Shown piece by piece: positions 15,613 to 22,544 of a DNA stretch of 28,376 nt. Position 1 is the first letter of the stretch; every line of letters starts with the position of its first letter. The position numbers were made by a program, and so were the translations under genes. The notes beneath the pieces were generated by a model, which worked only from the letters and a program-made list of their open reading frames with translations, ran no database searches and had not been told where the DNA came from. The stretch is from NCBI GenBank assembly GCA_041653875.1, contig JBAZEM010000027.1, positions 1 to 28,376 of the forward strand, given 5' to 3'. This stretch comes from VSJD01 sp041653875. GTDB lineage: Bacteria > Verrucomicrobiota > Kiritimatiellia > JAAZAB01.

Positions 15613-16827
15613 ATGGAAAAAACCAACGACAGCCTGTTAAAAACCGCGTTGCCCCAGCATGCGATCAAGGTATTGCTGGTGGACGATCAGGCCATGATTG
15701 GCGAGGCCGTGCGCCGCATGCTGGCGCCCGAGGCCGATATCCGCTTTCATTACTGCAACGATCCGGCCGGCGCCTTGAAAATGGCCCGCGAGTTGGCGCC
15801 CACCGTCATTCTCCAGGACCTGGTCATGCCGGAAATCGACGGCCTGACGCTGGTAAAATTTTACCGCGCCGAACCCGCCCTGCGCGACACCCCGCTGATC
15901 GTGCTTTCGACCAAGGAGGAGCCCGCCACCAAGGCGGAGGCGTTTGCGCTGGGCGCCAACGATTATCTGGTCAAGCTTCCGGACCGGATCGAGTTGGTGG
16001 CTCGTATTCGGCACCACTCGCAAGGCTACATCAATTTGCTGGAGCGCAACGAAGCCTACCAGGCCTTGCTGGCCAGTCAGAAAGCGCTGGCCGCCGAGCT
16101 GGCTGAAGCGGCGGCCTATGTCCAATCGCTTTTGCCCGCGCCGCTGGACGAGGGACCCGTGCGCGCCCGCTGGCAGTTCATTCCCTCCACCTCGCTGGGC
16201 GGCGATGCCTTCGGGTATCACTGGCTGGATGACGACCGGTTCTGCATGTTCTTGCTGGATGTCTGCGGACACGGGGTGGGCGCGGCCTTGCTTTCCATTT
16301 CGGCCATGAATGTGCTCCGGTCGCAGACCTTGCCGAACACGGATTTCGGGGAACCGGGCGCCATGCTGACGGCGCTCAACGAGGCCTTCCTGATGGAAAA
16401 ACACAACAACATGTATTTCACGATCTGGTACGGCGTGTATGCGCGTTCCACGCGGACTTTGCGCTATGCCAGCGCCGGGCACCCGCCGGCCCTGTTGATC
16501 CAAAAGGACCCGGCGGGCAATACGATCGCGAGCGAATTTGGCGCGCCGGCCATGGTGTTGGGCGGAATGGCGGGCACGACCTATCGCACCGCGACGCGGC
16601 CCGTGCCGCCCGGCAGTTCCCTGTTTCTCATGAGCGACGGGGTGTATGAAATTACCCGGCCGGACGGGACCCTGTGGACCTTCAGCGAGTTTACCCGGCT
16701 CATGACCGCCGCCGCCGGCGCCGGCAAGCCGGAAATCGAGGAGTTGGCCGCCAAAGCGCACGCCTTGCACGGTCCCGGCCCGTTAGACGACGATTTCTCC
16801 ATCGTCAAATTGCAATTCCCGGCGTGA
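15613..16827 (+). CDS. WspR-like receiver fused to a SpoIIE/RsbU-type PP2C phosphatase
   Basis: This 404-residue protein is the likely output of the operon. Residues about 17-140 are a receiver with D69 in VILQDLVMPEIDG and KVLLVDDQAMIGEAVRRM, and it closely resembles WspR, including GANDYLVKLPDRIELVARI and the stalk LLERNEAYQALLASQ. Where WspR continues into GGDEF, this protein continues (from about 185) into a PP2C domain with metal-binding acids in SLGGDAFG (D198), LLDVCGHGVGAA (D216), LMSDGVYEIT (D342) and DDDFSIVKL. No GGDEF motif is present. It should be a phosphoserine/threonine phosphatase controlled by phosphorylation from the WspE-like kinase. By analogy with RsbU and HsbR its target may be an anti-sigma antagonist; none is encoded in this window. 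AAGGA (15603-15607) supports the start. Confidence 0.92.
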   Translation: MEKTNDSLLKTALPQHAIKVLLVDDQAMIGEAVRRMLAPEADIRFHYCNDPAGALKMARELAPTVILQDLVMPEIDGLTLVKFYRAEPALRDTPLIVLSTKEEPATKAEAFALGANDYLVKLPDRIELVARIRHHSQGYINLLERNEAYQALLASQKALAAELAEAAAYVQSLLPAPLDEGPVRARWQFIPSTSLGGDAFGYHWLDDDRFCMFLLDVCGHGVGAALLSISAMNVLRSQTLPNTDFGEPGAMLTALNEAFLMEKHNNMYFTIWYGVYARSTRTLRYASAGHPPALLIQKDPAGNTIASEFGAPAMVLGGMAGTTYRTATRPVPPGSSLFLMSDGVYEITRPDGTLWTFSEFTRLMTAAAGAGKPEIEELAAKAHALHGPGPLDDDFSIVKLQFPA

Positions 16828-16828
16828 A

Positions 16829-16870
16829 ACGGACGACGGACGACAGATGACAGACAACGGACAGGAGCCA
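16829..16870 (+). repeat. Heptad repeat array
   Basis: Six 7-mers in register follow the phosphatase stop codon: ACGGACG, ACGGACG, ACAGATG, ACAGACA, ACGGACA, GGAGCCA. The motif is the reverse complement of the array at 26275-26316, so the two belong to one subfamily. A separate tract around 16933-16962 (CCACGAAACACACAAAACAC) is similarly repetitive. Confidence 0.75.
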
Positions 16871-16999
16871 GGGTGCGTGGCATTTACCGTCTCTCTTCCA
16901 ACTTGGGCTAACGCCCGCAACCCGAAGATTTTCCACCACGAAACACACAAAACACACGAAAGTTCAGATTTCTTTTATGTTGAGCTCAACATAACAAGA

Positions 17000-17027
17000 A
17001 TTCTTCATTCTGCATTCTGCATTTCTC
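17000..17027. repeat. Heptad repeat array forming the 3' end of a gene
   Basis: ATTCTTC, ATTCTGC, ATTCTGC and ATTTCTC are in 7-nt register. On the minus strand the array encodes the last residues EMQNAE and the TGA stop (17005-17007) of the neighbouring gene. It is the same motif as the TCAGAAT arms at 15494-15599. Confidence 0.75.
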
Positions 17028-18144
17028 TATAATGAAACGCCGTGGTCAAGGCATCCACCACCACCAGGGTGGTATGCAGATAAAACGCCTGGTTGACGTA
17101 ATCCCCATAAAAGCCGCGTTGCCGTTCATAATCGCCCCATTTGCCGTCCGGCCATTGGCTTTTCAGCAGGTACTGGAGCGACTCCTGGTATATGGACAAG
17201 TCGGTGAAATGCAGATAGCGCAGACAGGAAGTCAGTTCGGCGGTGATATCGGCATCGTCCAGGCCGATCCCATATGCGGTTAGATCGGCCAATAAAGGAC
17301 GTAAATAAGCCTTGTCCGGCTCCGCAAAAAAATCGGCATCTAATTTCTCGCCAAATTCATAGGGCACAAAAATTTCATGGGTCAGGTTATAGATTTCCAT
17401 CTTGTTTTGCTTAAACCAGGCGAGATCGTGGCGGGAAGAAATGACGCCGGTTCGGTAGGCGGCTTGCAGGGGGAAAGGCTCTTCCAATCCAAAATGCTTA
17501 TAATAAAGATGAAAGGCCATGCGCTGGTCGGACCCGCGATATTTCATGTGGTCGTTGAGTCGCGGCAGGACCTTTAGGATTTCCCGGCGATAAAGTTTGG
17601 TATCCAATCCAAAGCGGTCCATCAGGAATGCCACGCGCAGATAGGAAGTGGCGTCTTCCTTGAATTGCCGGTCGGTCACGCGCAGCATATCGTGGTATCC
17701 CGGCGAGGTTGTAAGGGCGGTGATGCCTTGGATGCGTTCCAGCAGGGCTTTTTTGTCGTCGGCTGTGGCGATTCCATAAAGCCGCAAATAGACATCCAGC
17801 AGTTCCGCCAACTTCTTTTTGCCCTTGATGCCGTGGGCGCGCAGGTCGGTCGGATTGACCTCGAGGGCATCAAGCCATTTCCTTGTCCGGACAAGCGCTT
17901 CGCGGTAACGCGCCTGGTTCAAGTTCAGGAACGCGTCGATCGTTTTGCTTGAAGCCGGGAGCGCGCGGACGGAAGCATTAGAGCCAACCGGATTGCCGGC
18001 CGAGGGCGTGACGATAAGGCCAGCCTGGTTGGACACAGTCGCGGCTAAAGCCACGCCGGCGAGCGTCAAGGCTGCCGTAATGACAGCGCCCAGCATGATT
18101 AACCCTTGAAGGCTCCGATATCCACAGTTTTCACGATATGTCAT
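17005..18144 (-). CDS. Exported alpha-helical protein of unknown function
   Basis: I do not recognise this 379-residue protein. It begins with a short basic stretch and a hydrophobic segment (LIMLGAVITAALTLAGVALA, about residues 15-34), ending in ALA-A, so it is probably exported or membrane anchored. The rest is helix-rich. Near the C-terminus is LKSQWPDGKWGDYERQRG, a QW-like DGxWG element of the kind seen in alpha/alpha-toroid proteins such as terpene cyclases; no catalytic DxDD motif is seen. The final residues EMQNAE and stop codon come from a heptad repeat, so the original C-terminus may have been altered. It is divergent from the next gene across a 177-bp spacer. Confidence 0.75.
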   Translation of the reverse strand: MTYRENCGYRSLQGLIMLGAVITAALTLAGVALAATVSNQAGLIVTPSAGNPVGSNASVRALPASSKTIDAFLNLNQARYREALVRTRKWLDALEVNPTDLRAHGIKGKKKLAELLDVYLRLYGIATADDKKALLERIQGITALTTSPGYHDMLRVTDRQFKEDATSYLRVAFLMDRFGLDTKLYRREILKVLPRLNDHMKYRGSDQRMAFHLYYKHFGLEEPFPLQAAYRTGVISSRHDLAWFKQNKMEIYNLTHEIFVPYEFGEKLDADFFAEPDKAYLRPLLADLTAYGIGLDDADITAELTSCLRYLHFTDLSIYQESLQYLLKSQWPDGKWGDYERQRGFYGDYVNQAFYLHTTLVVVDALTTAFHYREMQNAE

Positions 18145-18321
18145 GACGATCGTGCCCGGAGTGTCTCATCCGGCGTATGGTATGCTGTGGAATCGACATG
18201 GTTCAAGCATATAATCGTTTTTACTGCCGATTATTAATATTCTTGCAACCGCCGTATAGCCGCGATACCGTTCACTGCACAGTAGATAAAAGACAACGCC
18301 AAGCGATCTAAAGGACACACC

Positions 18322-19353
18322 ATGAAACGCAATTTAATGTTTGGCGCACTGGGCATCTGTTACTGGCTGTTTGGCGCAATCGGGCCGGTGAACGGACAAA
18401 ACCCCAACGCGTCGCCGGATTTCAGCGACGTGGAGGCGTTCCTCCGGCAAAGCAAATTTGAAAACCGGCAAATCGTCACCAACCAGGCCAAGGCCCTGCT
18501 TGGCCAGTTGAACATGCTGTTAGCCAAGGACAGCGCCCTGCTGGAAGGCTACAAGAACGCCTATGCCAGCGTGCATTTTGAAGGCACGGAGAAAGATCGC
18601 GCCAAGGCCGGCGCCTGGGAAAACGACAACAAGGCTGTGTTTAAGAGCGACGCCTTTATGTGGGCACTGCGCGCCCACGTTCAATATCTCGCGGCCACCC
18701 TGAACAAGGTGCTGGGCAAAGACGAGAGCGCCATCCGTTTGACGCGCCTATGGATCGATAATTTCCCGCGCACGGAAAAAAAATTCGAATCGATCGCAAA
18801 ATCGCCATTGTTAAAAGGCGGCATTGCCGGCAGTGTATTCCTGAAGGCCGGCCTGCCGACCGACTCCCGGCCTGTGCCCGGCGCCGTCTTCAAAACCAGC
18901 GCGCCCATCGATCTCCTGCGCGGATTGTCGAATTGGCATCTGGGCGACCTGACCAATCTGGCGGAACTGCACCGGGTGAACGTCATCGGATATTACCGGA
19001 GCCGGCAGGATCCCCGGATTTTCAAGGAATGGCTGGAAAACATCGCCTTGGAACAGGAGGCGGCGGAACGCAGCGGGCTGGTCGTGCAAAAGGATGCGTT
19101 CATGCAGAACCGGCGCGCATGGCTTTTGTGGCAAGCGGGCAAGGATTATGCGGCCTTCCATCAACCCCGCAAGGCGGTGGGCATCATGGTTATGGCGCTG
19201 AAAGAAAGTCCGCACTGCGCGGATTATGACGCCATCGCGGCGGAGATTTTGCAAATCATCGCCGAGACCCGCAATGCGGTGAACACTAACGTTGCAACAT
19301 CGGCGCTTGGAACGACGCCGGCCACACCCGCAAACCCCGTAATGGCTCAGTGA
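18322..19353 (+). CDS. Secreted protein of unknown function
   Basis: The 343-residue product starts MKRNLMFGALGICYWLFGAI and has a predicted cleavage after VNGQ, so it is likely exported. AAAGGA upstream supports the ATG at 18322. The mature part is mostly helical, with no motif I recognise and no cysteine cluster; the C-terminus is low-complexity (Ala, Thr, Pro). It is divergent from another exported helical protein, which suggests a shared regulatory region in 18145-18321; a weak promoter candidate is TTGCAA (18243-18248) with TACCGT (18266-18271). No function is proposed. Confidence 0.78.
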   Translation: MKRNLMFGALGICYWLFGAIGPVNGQNPNASPDFSDVEAFLRQSKFENRQIVTNQAKALLGQLNMLLAKDSALLEGYKNAYASVHFEGTEKDRAKAGAWENDNKAVFKSDAFMWALRAHVQYLAATLNKVLGKDESAIRLTRLWIDNFPRTEKKFESIAKSPLLKGGIAGSVFLKAGLPTDSRPVPGAVFKTSAPIDLLRGLSNWHLGDLTNLAELHRVNVIGYYRSRQDPRIFKEWLENIALEQEAAERSGLVVQKDAFMQNRRAWLLWQAGKDYAAFHQPRKAVGIMVMALKESPHCADYDAIAAEILQIIAETRNAVNTNVATSALGTTPATPANPVMAQ

Positions 19354-19398
19354 CGCGGGGGAGATATATGCATGAAAGGACCGGGCGTCGTGTATCAG

Positions 19399-19534
19399 GT
19401 GTAGTGACCGTTCGCCAGGCTTCGCCGGAGCGCTTCGCCCAGGCGAGACAGAACGGAGGTGTAGTGGCCGTTCGACAGAACGGCAATCCGCGGTTCTATC
19501 CACCGTAGGCGGACAAGTCGAACCGCATCTACAC
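19399..19534. repeat. REP-like palindromic element upstream of tRNA-Asp
   Basis: GTGTAGTGACCGTTCGCC (19399-19416) and GTGTAGTGGCCGTTCGAC (19459-19476) are direct copies. GTCGAACCGCATCTACAC (19517-19534) is an imperfect inverted copy. The element fills most of the spacer between the secreted-protein gene and the tRNA promoter; I see no gene in it. Confidence 0.65.
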
Positions 19535-19572
19535 ACCCCATTCACACCATTCCCGAAGCCCAATTTTTTGGC

Positions 19573-19600
19573 TTGCACCGCCCCGGCAAACCAGTATGGT
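19573..19600 (+). promoter_or_regulatory. Likely promoter of tRNA-Asp
   Basis: TTGCAC (19573-19578) and TATGGT (19595-19600) are 16 bp apart. The predicted start near 19606 gives a 5' leader of about 12 nt before the mature tRNA. Confidence 0.5.
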
Positions 19601-19618
19601 ATGGTTCTCTTTGGCAGG

Positions 19619-19695
19619 GGGGGAGTAGCGCAATTGGTTAGAGCATCGGCTTGTCACGCCGAAGGTTGCGGGTTCGAGCCCCGTCTCTCCCGCCA
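19619..19695 (+). tRNA. tRNA-Asp (anticodon GTC)
   Basis: The sequence folds as a standard cloverleaf: acceptor GGGGGAG pairing with CTCTCCC (one G-U), D-loop AATTGGTTA, anticodon stem TCGGC/GCCGA with loop TTGTCAC, T-arm GCGGG TTCGAGC CCCGT, discriminator G and an encoded CCA at 19693-19695. The anticodon GTC decodes aspartate. Its 3' half is duplicated at 22096-22146. Confidence 0.95.
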
Positions 19696-19948
19696 CGCTT
19701 CGCCCTTCGGGCTACGCGTGGCGCAGCCACGACGGAGCCCGAAGGGCGAAGCACGGGCCATACCTCACTATTAAGATGAAGCGCGAGTTATGTATTTCGT
19801 CTACATTTTGCGCAGCATCAGTTACCCCGATCAAACCTACGTGGGATTCACGGAAAGCGTGGATGCACGGCTCAGGAAGCACAACGAAGGGGGTAGTGTT
19901 TCCACAGCCAGGTATTGTCCATGGAAACTGGTATTCTACTGTGCGTTT
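19645..19948 (+). repeat. Direct repeat copy 1 (tRNA 3' half, hairpin, GIY-YIG 5' part)
   Basis: From the tRNA anticodon stem onward, 304 bp are repeated at 22096-22433. Apart from a 34-bp indel I find only two substitutions. The repeat ends abruptly at 19948 inside the GIY-YIG frame, which marks the left edge of the inserted segment. Confidence 0.92.
19697..19752. repeat. Long hairpin directly after tRNA-Asp
   Basis: GCTTCGCCCTTCGGGCT (19697-19713) pairs with AGCCCGAAGGGCGAAGC (19736-19752), and the interior CGTGGC/GCCACG continues the stem. This near-perfect palindrome of 56 nt may help terminate or process the tRNA transcript, but lacks a T-run. The same hairpin follows the tRNA fragment in the second repeat copy (22148-22203). 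Confidence 0.85.
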
Positions 19949-20029
19949 CATGGGTGTCCGGTTATAAGTCAAACAACATCAACTGGTTGCGGTTTTCGTC
20001 ATCTTGAAATCGGGGCATTGTTTGCGTAA
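19790..20029 (+). pseudogene. GIY-YIG endonuclease gene, truncated copy
   Basis: The first 53 codons match the GIY-YIG frame at 22275 and keep the expected motif residues (YFVYILRS, TYVGFT, RLRKHN, PWKLVFY). At 19949 the sequence changes, and the last 26 codons (beginning HGCPVISQT) come from inserted DNA. The lost 3' part would have encoded the EKYLKSHSGK-like end of the domain, so the product is probably inactive. Confidence 0.75.
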
Positions 20030-20310
20030 GTAGTTCTTGTAGAGCTACTTTCTCGAATGCGTTGACGCTCAGTATTTGTGTTACGTGCCAGCTAATTTCG
20101 TGGTCACGGGGGGTGTTCTGTGACACGCTCTTTCGTGCTCCCTGGCCCGTGGGGCACGGTTGACTTTGGCGGTGATCGCCGGGCTGAAATGTCTTTTCCG
20201 GTTCTTCTTCTCCCTCCTTCTTTAAAGATCCAGTTGTAGCGTCACGTCCGTCTGCGGACGGGGCGGGCGCCGGCGATAGCCGGCCTCCGGCTTGCCTATT
20301 CCGTTGCCGG

Positions 20311-20571
20311 TTGCTTTACTACCCGGCCATGCAATTCCGACGATCATCCATGCATGGCGGCCGACCGCAACGCTGTCCGCATTGCGGGCACCATTGCCTG
20401 TATTGCCATGGCGCATACAAACGGCATTCCAAGGCCGATGGGCGGATGGACGAAGACCTGATCTCAATTCCACGCTACCTCTGCGCGCGTTGCGGACACA
20501 CGTGCAGTGTGTTACCGGACGATTGGAGTCTGGTCCCACCCGTCCTTTCGAGGCCCCTATGCCAAACGTAA
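20311..20571 (+). CDS. Small zinc-ribbon protein (DUF6431-like), possibly truncated
   Basis: The 86-codon frame contains RCPHCGHHCLYCHGAYKRH and RYLCARCGHTCSVLPDDW, two cysteine pairs spaced as a zinc ribbon. The pattern resembles DUF6431 proteins and the zinc ribbons at the N-termini of some transposases, where the text C..CG.T.S.LPD is common. Those proteins usually continue beyond this point, so a downstream part may be lost. The start is uncertain (ATG at 20329 would also fit) and no good ribosome binding site is seen. The function within the element is unknown. Confidence 0.5.
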   Translation: MLYYPAMQFRRSSMHGGRPQRCPHCGHHCLYCHGAYKRHSKADGRMDEDLISIPRYLCARCGHTCSVLPDDWSLVPPVLSRPLCQT

Positions 20572-20968
20572 AACGAAAATGTAATCTGCCCTCACGGCCC
20601 CGCCAAATCATCCCGTGGGACAAACTGGCAGACGGTCATATCGCAAGGCTGTTTCTGTCCCACGACCGTTTCTGTCCCGTCCCACGCCTCAATCTGTCAA
20701 TCATCCGTTTTTCCCACGATACAGTTTGGCGCGACCCCCACGGCACAAGTTGGCGTGCCACAATTTTATGTCCGCAAGAAGAAACGGTTAGGCAACAGGG
20801 CGCGGCAAAGATGCAGTGGAAAGCCCATCACTATTAGATCAAACGGACTTCCTGCCTAAGCAATGGGCAGGCAACAGGTGGATCAGAAGGCGGGCGAATA
20901 CGTGTCAGTTCTCTTTGTCTTCGGTCCCGGTGGTTATTATCCAAGGACGGGACAGCTACGGGTTGCCG
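20572..20968. other. Spacer inside the inserted element, no confident gene
   Basis: A plus-strand frame stays open to 20837 but its composition looks unlike a protein I know. The motif GTTTCTGTCCC occurs twice (about 20649 and 20669) near inverted GTGGGACA. Nothing else is recognised. Confidence 0.4.
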
Positions 20969-21412
20969 TTACCATGCCAAACGCATAGTTTCGGAAAGAT
21001 AATCAATCGTCAGTTTGAAATGGCAAAGGAAATCTTCTACGCCAAGCAAGATCGGCGGCTCGGTTTCCACACAGTCAATTTCAAGTTTCCGTGATTTCCA
21101 TACCGTGGTCTGATTGTCCGGGGAAAGAAGTTCCATGATAAAAGTATGGGCATAAGCTCGGACAGAAGTTTGCTCTATGCCACCAGTCACATTTTGCCGG
21201 ACACCATCCGCTTTCAATCCATGTCCAAGACTGATTGCGAGTGACGCAGGGAAAAGAGTGGCGTCGGCCCCGGTGTCCACCAATCCCCAGACAACAACTG
21301 ACTGCCCATTAACGGGATTGCAAACCTTGATCGGCAGGCGGGTATAAGGGCGACGGTCAGTAGAGCCGTCAGTATATTGGAAGCGGACAAACGGATATAA
21401 TATCGAAGCCAT
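20969..21412 (-). CDS. Retropepsin-like aspartic protease
   Basis: The 147-residue protein is a single-domain, retroviral-type aspartic protease that would work as a homodimer. The catalytic motif is LVDTGADATLFP with D46-T47-G48-A49, and PPILLGVEDFL near the C-terminus matches the second conserved ILG-(R/D)-DF element. There is no signal peptide, so it is probably cytoplasmic. The ATG at 21412 lies 4 nt after the stop of the 62-residue DUF5678-like protein and is preferred over a longer overlapping frame. Such protease and DUF5678 gene pairs recur in bacterial accessory regions; the substrate is unknown. Confidence 0.8.
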   Translation of the reverse strand: MASILYPFVRFQYTDGSTDRRPYTRLPIKVCNPVNGQSVVVWGLVDTGADATLFPASLAISLGHGLKADGVRQNVTGGIEQTSVRAYAHTFIMELLSPDNQTTVWKSRKLEIDCVETEPPILLGVEDFLCHFKLTIDYLSETMRLAW

Positions 21413-21416
21413 GACA

Positions 21417-21605
21417 TCAAAAGATGTAACGCTTACGCGGGTCCGGCACCCACATAATAGCCGGTGATGCAACCCCGGCTTTTTTTGCTTTGGCAAGAAC
21501 GTCGGACAGTTTGTTGCCATGTGCAACAACGGTGTAATCCGTGCCGGGTTTCATAGCAACAAGCCTTGATTTCCGGCTTGGAACATTGATTGTGATAGTG
21601 CTCAT
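21417..21605 (-). CDS. DUF5678-like small protein
   Basis: The 62-residue protein has a short beta-rich pattern (GTDYTVVAHGNKLSDVLAKA then SPAIMWVPDP) that resembles DUF5678, small proteins often encoded just upstream of retropepsin-like proteases. AAGGAAG lies 8 nt before the ATG. It sits 22 nt downstream of the integrase remnant and 4 nt upstream of the protease, so the three probably form one transcription unit. A role as inhibitor, substrate or partner of the protease is inference. Confidence 0.65.
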   Translation of the reverse strand: MSTITINVPSRKSRLVAMKPGTDYTVVAHGNKLSDVLAKAKKAGVASPAIMWVPDPRKRYIF

Positions 21606-21627
21606 AAATGTGCTTCCTTTTTCTTTA

Positions 21628-21975
21628 TTAAGACCCTACCACGGCAGGGGGTAATGTTGCAAGCAGGTTATTCTTCACCATCCGCCAGTTTTTTGCGTTC
21701 ATATTGTCCAAGGCGTGCGCAATAGACAGCGGCGGGTTGCGTTCATCTTCAAGCTGGGCGATTTCGACTTTTCGGCCTTCGATTTTGGCGGCGATATTTT
21801 GAAGCGTGGTTGCTTCATCCCCGGCAACGAAAGGCTCCATAATCCGGTGAAGCTCTTTTTCCGCTTCCCGGCGGTCACGCTTGCCGGTGGTCTGCATGAA
21901 CCGCTTGCCAGAAACCTTCCATGTGGCGTAATAGACCTTGCCCCGGCGAATCAGGTATCCAGTGCGTTTTCTCAT
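21628..21975 (-). pseudogene. Truncated tyrosine integrase (N-terminal part only)
   Basis: The 115 codons begin MRKRTGYLIRRGKVYYATWK and continue KRFMQTTGKRDRREAEKEL, the N-terminal arm-binding pattern of phage-type tyrosine recombinases, followed by a helical segment. The catalytic domain with its R...HxxR...Y residues is absent: the frame stops at 21628 after LPPAVVGS. GGGAGG 6 nt before the ATG is an excellent ribosome binding site, so a short protein could still be made. Its place, 120 bp from the right-hand tRNA repeat, is where an integrase is expected. The truncation implies that the element can no longer move on its own. Confidence 0.7.
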
Positions 21976-22095
21976 GGCTTACCTCCCTTTGGCTTTTACG
22001 TTCTTGTGCTGGCGTAAAGGCAGCCATTCGGGGGCAAGACGTCAACTACATAAGGGCAGTAGTCATCATAAAAGACCGATAAATAAAGGACTATA

Positions 22096-22146
22096 ATCGG
22101 CTTGTCACGCCGAAGGTTGCGGGTTCGAGCCCCGTCTCTCCCGCCA
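22096..22146 (+). other. tRNA-Asp 3'-half fragment (att-like remnant)
   Basis: It is identical to tRNA-Asp from the 5' strand of the anticodon stem to the CCA end (51 bp). The 5' half is absent, replaced by GGACTATA-type sequence, so no tRNA can be made. It is the right-hand junction of the insertion. Confidence 0.88.
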
Positions 22147-22433
22147 CGCTTCGCCCTTCGGGCTACGCGTGGCGCAGCCACGACGGAGCCCGAAGGGCGA
22201 AGCGTGCCCTGCGTAGTTGACTTCGGGTCAACGAAGCACGGGCCATACCTCACTATTAAGATGAAGCGCGAGTTATGTATTTCGTCGACATTTTGCGCAG
22301 CATCAGTTACCCCGATCAAACCTACGTGGGATTCACGGAAAGCGTGGATGCACGGCTCAGGAAGCACAACGAAGGGGGTAGTGTTTCCACAGCCAGGTAT
22401 TGTTCATGGAAACTGGTATTCTACTGTGCGTTT
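22096..22433 (+). repeat. Direct repeat copy 2 (tRNA 3' fragment, hairpin, GIY-YIG 5' part)
   Basis: It matches 19645-19948 with two substitutions plus 34 extra bases (22204-22237) that contain a GTTGAC/GTCAAC hairpin with a TTCGG loop. The indel is bounded by CGAAGC, which suggests slippage deletion in copy 1. Confidence 0.92.
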
Positions 22434-22517
22434 GAAGACAAATTCCGCGCGCTTGCGTTCGAGACTTACCTGAAATCTCATTCGGGAAAAGCATTTTCCG
22501 CCAAACGGCTTCTTTGA
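22275..22517 (+). CDS. GIY-YIG nuclease-family protein, full length but with altered motif
   Basis: The 80-residue protein is a stand-alone GIY-YIG domain of the small UvrC-like type common near tRNA genes. It reads MYFVDILRS...TYVGFTESVDARLRKHNEGG and ends FETYLKSHSGKAFSAKRLL, so length is complete. However, the first motif should be VYIL; here the tyrosine is aspartate (codon GAC against TAC in copy 1), and the conserved P in PWKL is serine. The tyrosine belongs to the catalytic GIY motif, so activity is doubtful. The gene lies between the right-hand tRNA fragment and rpoN, with which it converges. Confidence 0.8.
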   Translation: MYFVDILRSISYPDQTYVGFTESVDARLRKHNEGGSVSTARYCSWKLVFYCAFEDKFRALAFETYLKSHSGKAFSAKRLL

Positions 22518-22544
22518 CGCCTCGCCTTTCGGGCGAAGCATGGC

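Larger units (their letters stand above)
19949..22095. mobile_element. Decayed integrative element at tRNA-Asp
   Basis: This 2147-bp segment lies between direct repeats that begin in the tRNA 3' half, the classic site used by tyrosine recombinases. It carries an integrase remnant next to the right repeat, a DUF5678-like and retropepsin-like gene pair, and a zinc-ribbon ORF. Its codon use looks AT-richer than its neighbours. The 300-bp identity is longer than a usual att core, so homologous recombination with a related copy is an alternative. Apart from the listed genes, 19949-20310 shows nothing recognisable. Confidence 0.7.

Noticed and set aside
20292..20837. Plus-strand 181-codon frame overlapping the zinc-ribbon ORF
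   Set aside because: Its first half is an out-of-frame reading of the zinc-ribbon gene, whose paired cysteines are the stronger signal; the second half has no recognisable protein pattern.
21996..22367. Minus-strand frame with a DGARTRNLRRDKP peptide
   Set aside because: It is the antisense translation of the tRNA-Asp fragment, hairpin and GIY-YIG gene. Such GARTRNLRR peptides are well-known spurious translations of tRNA regions.
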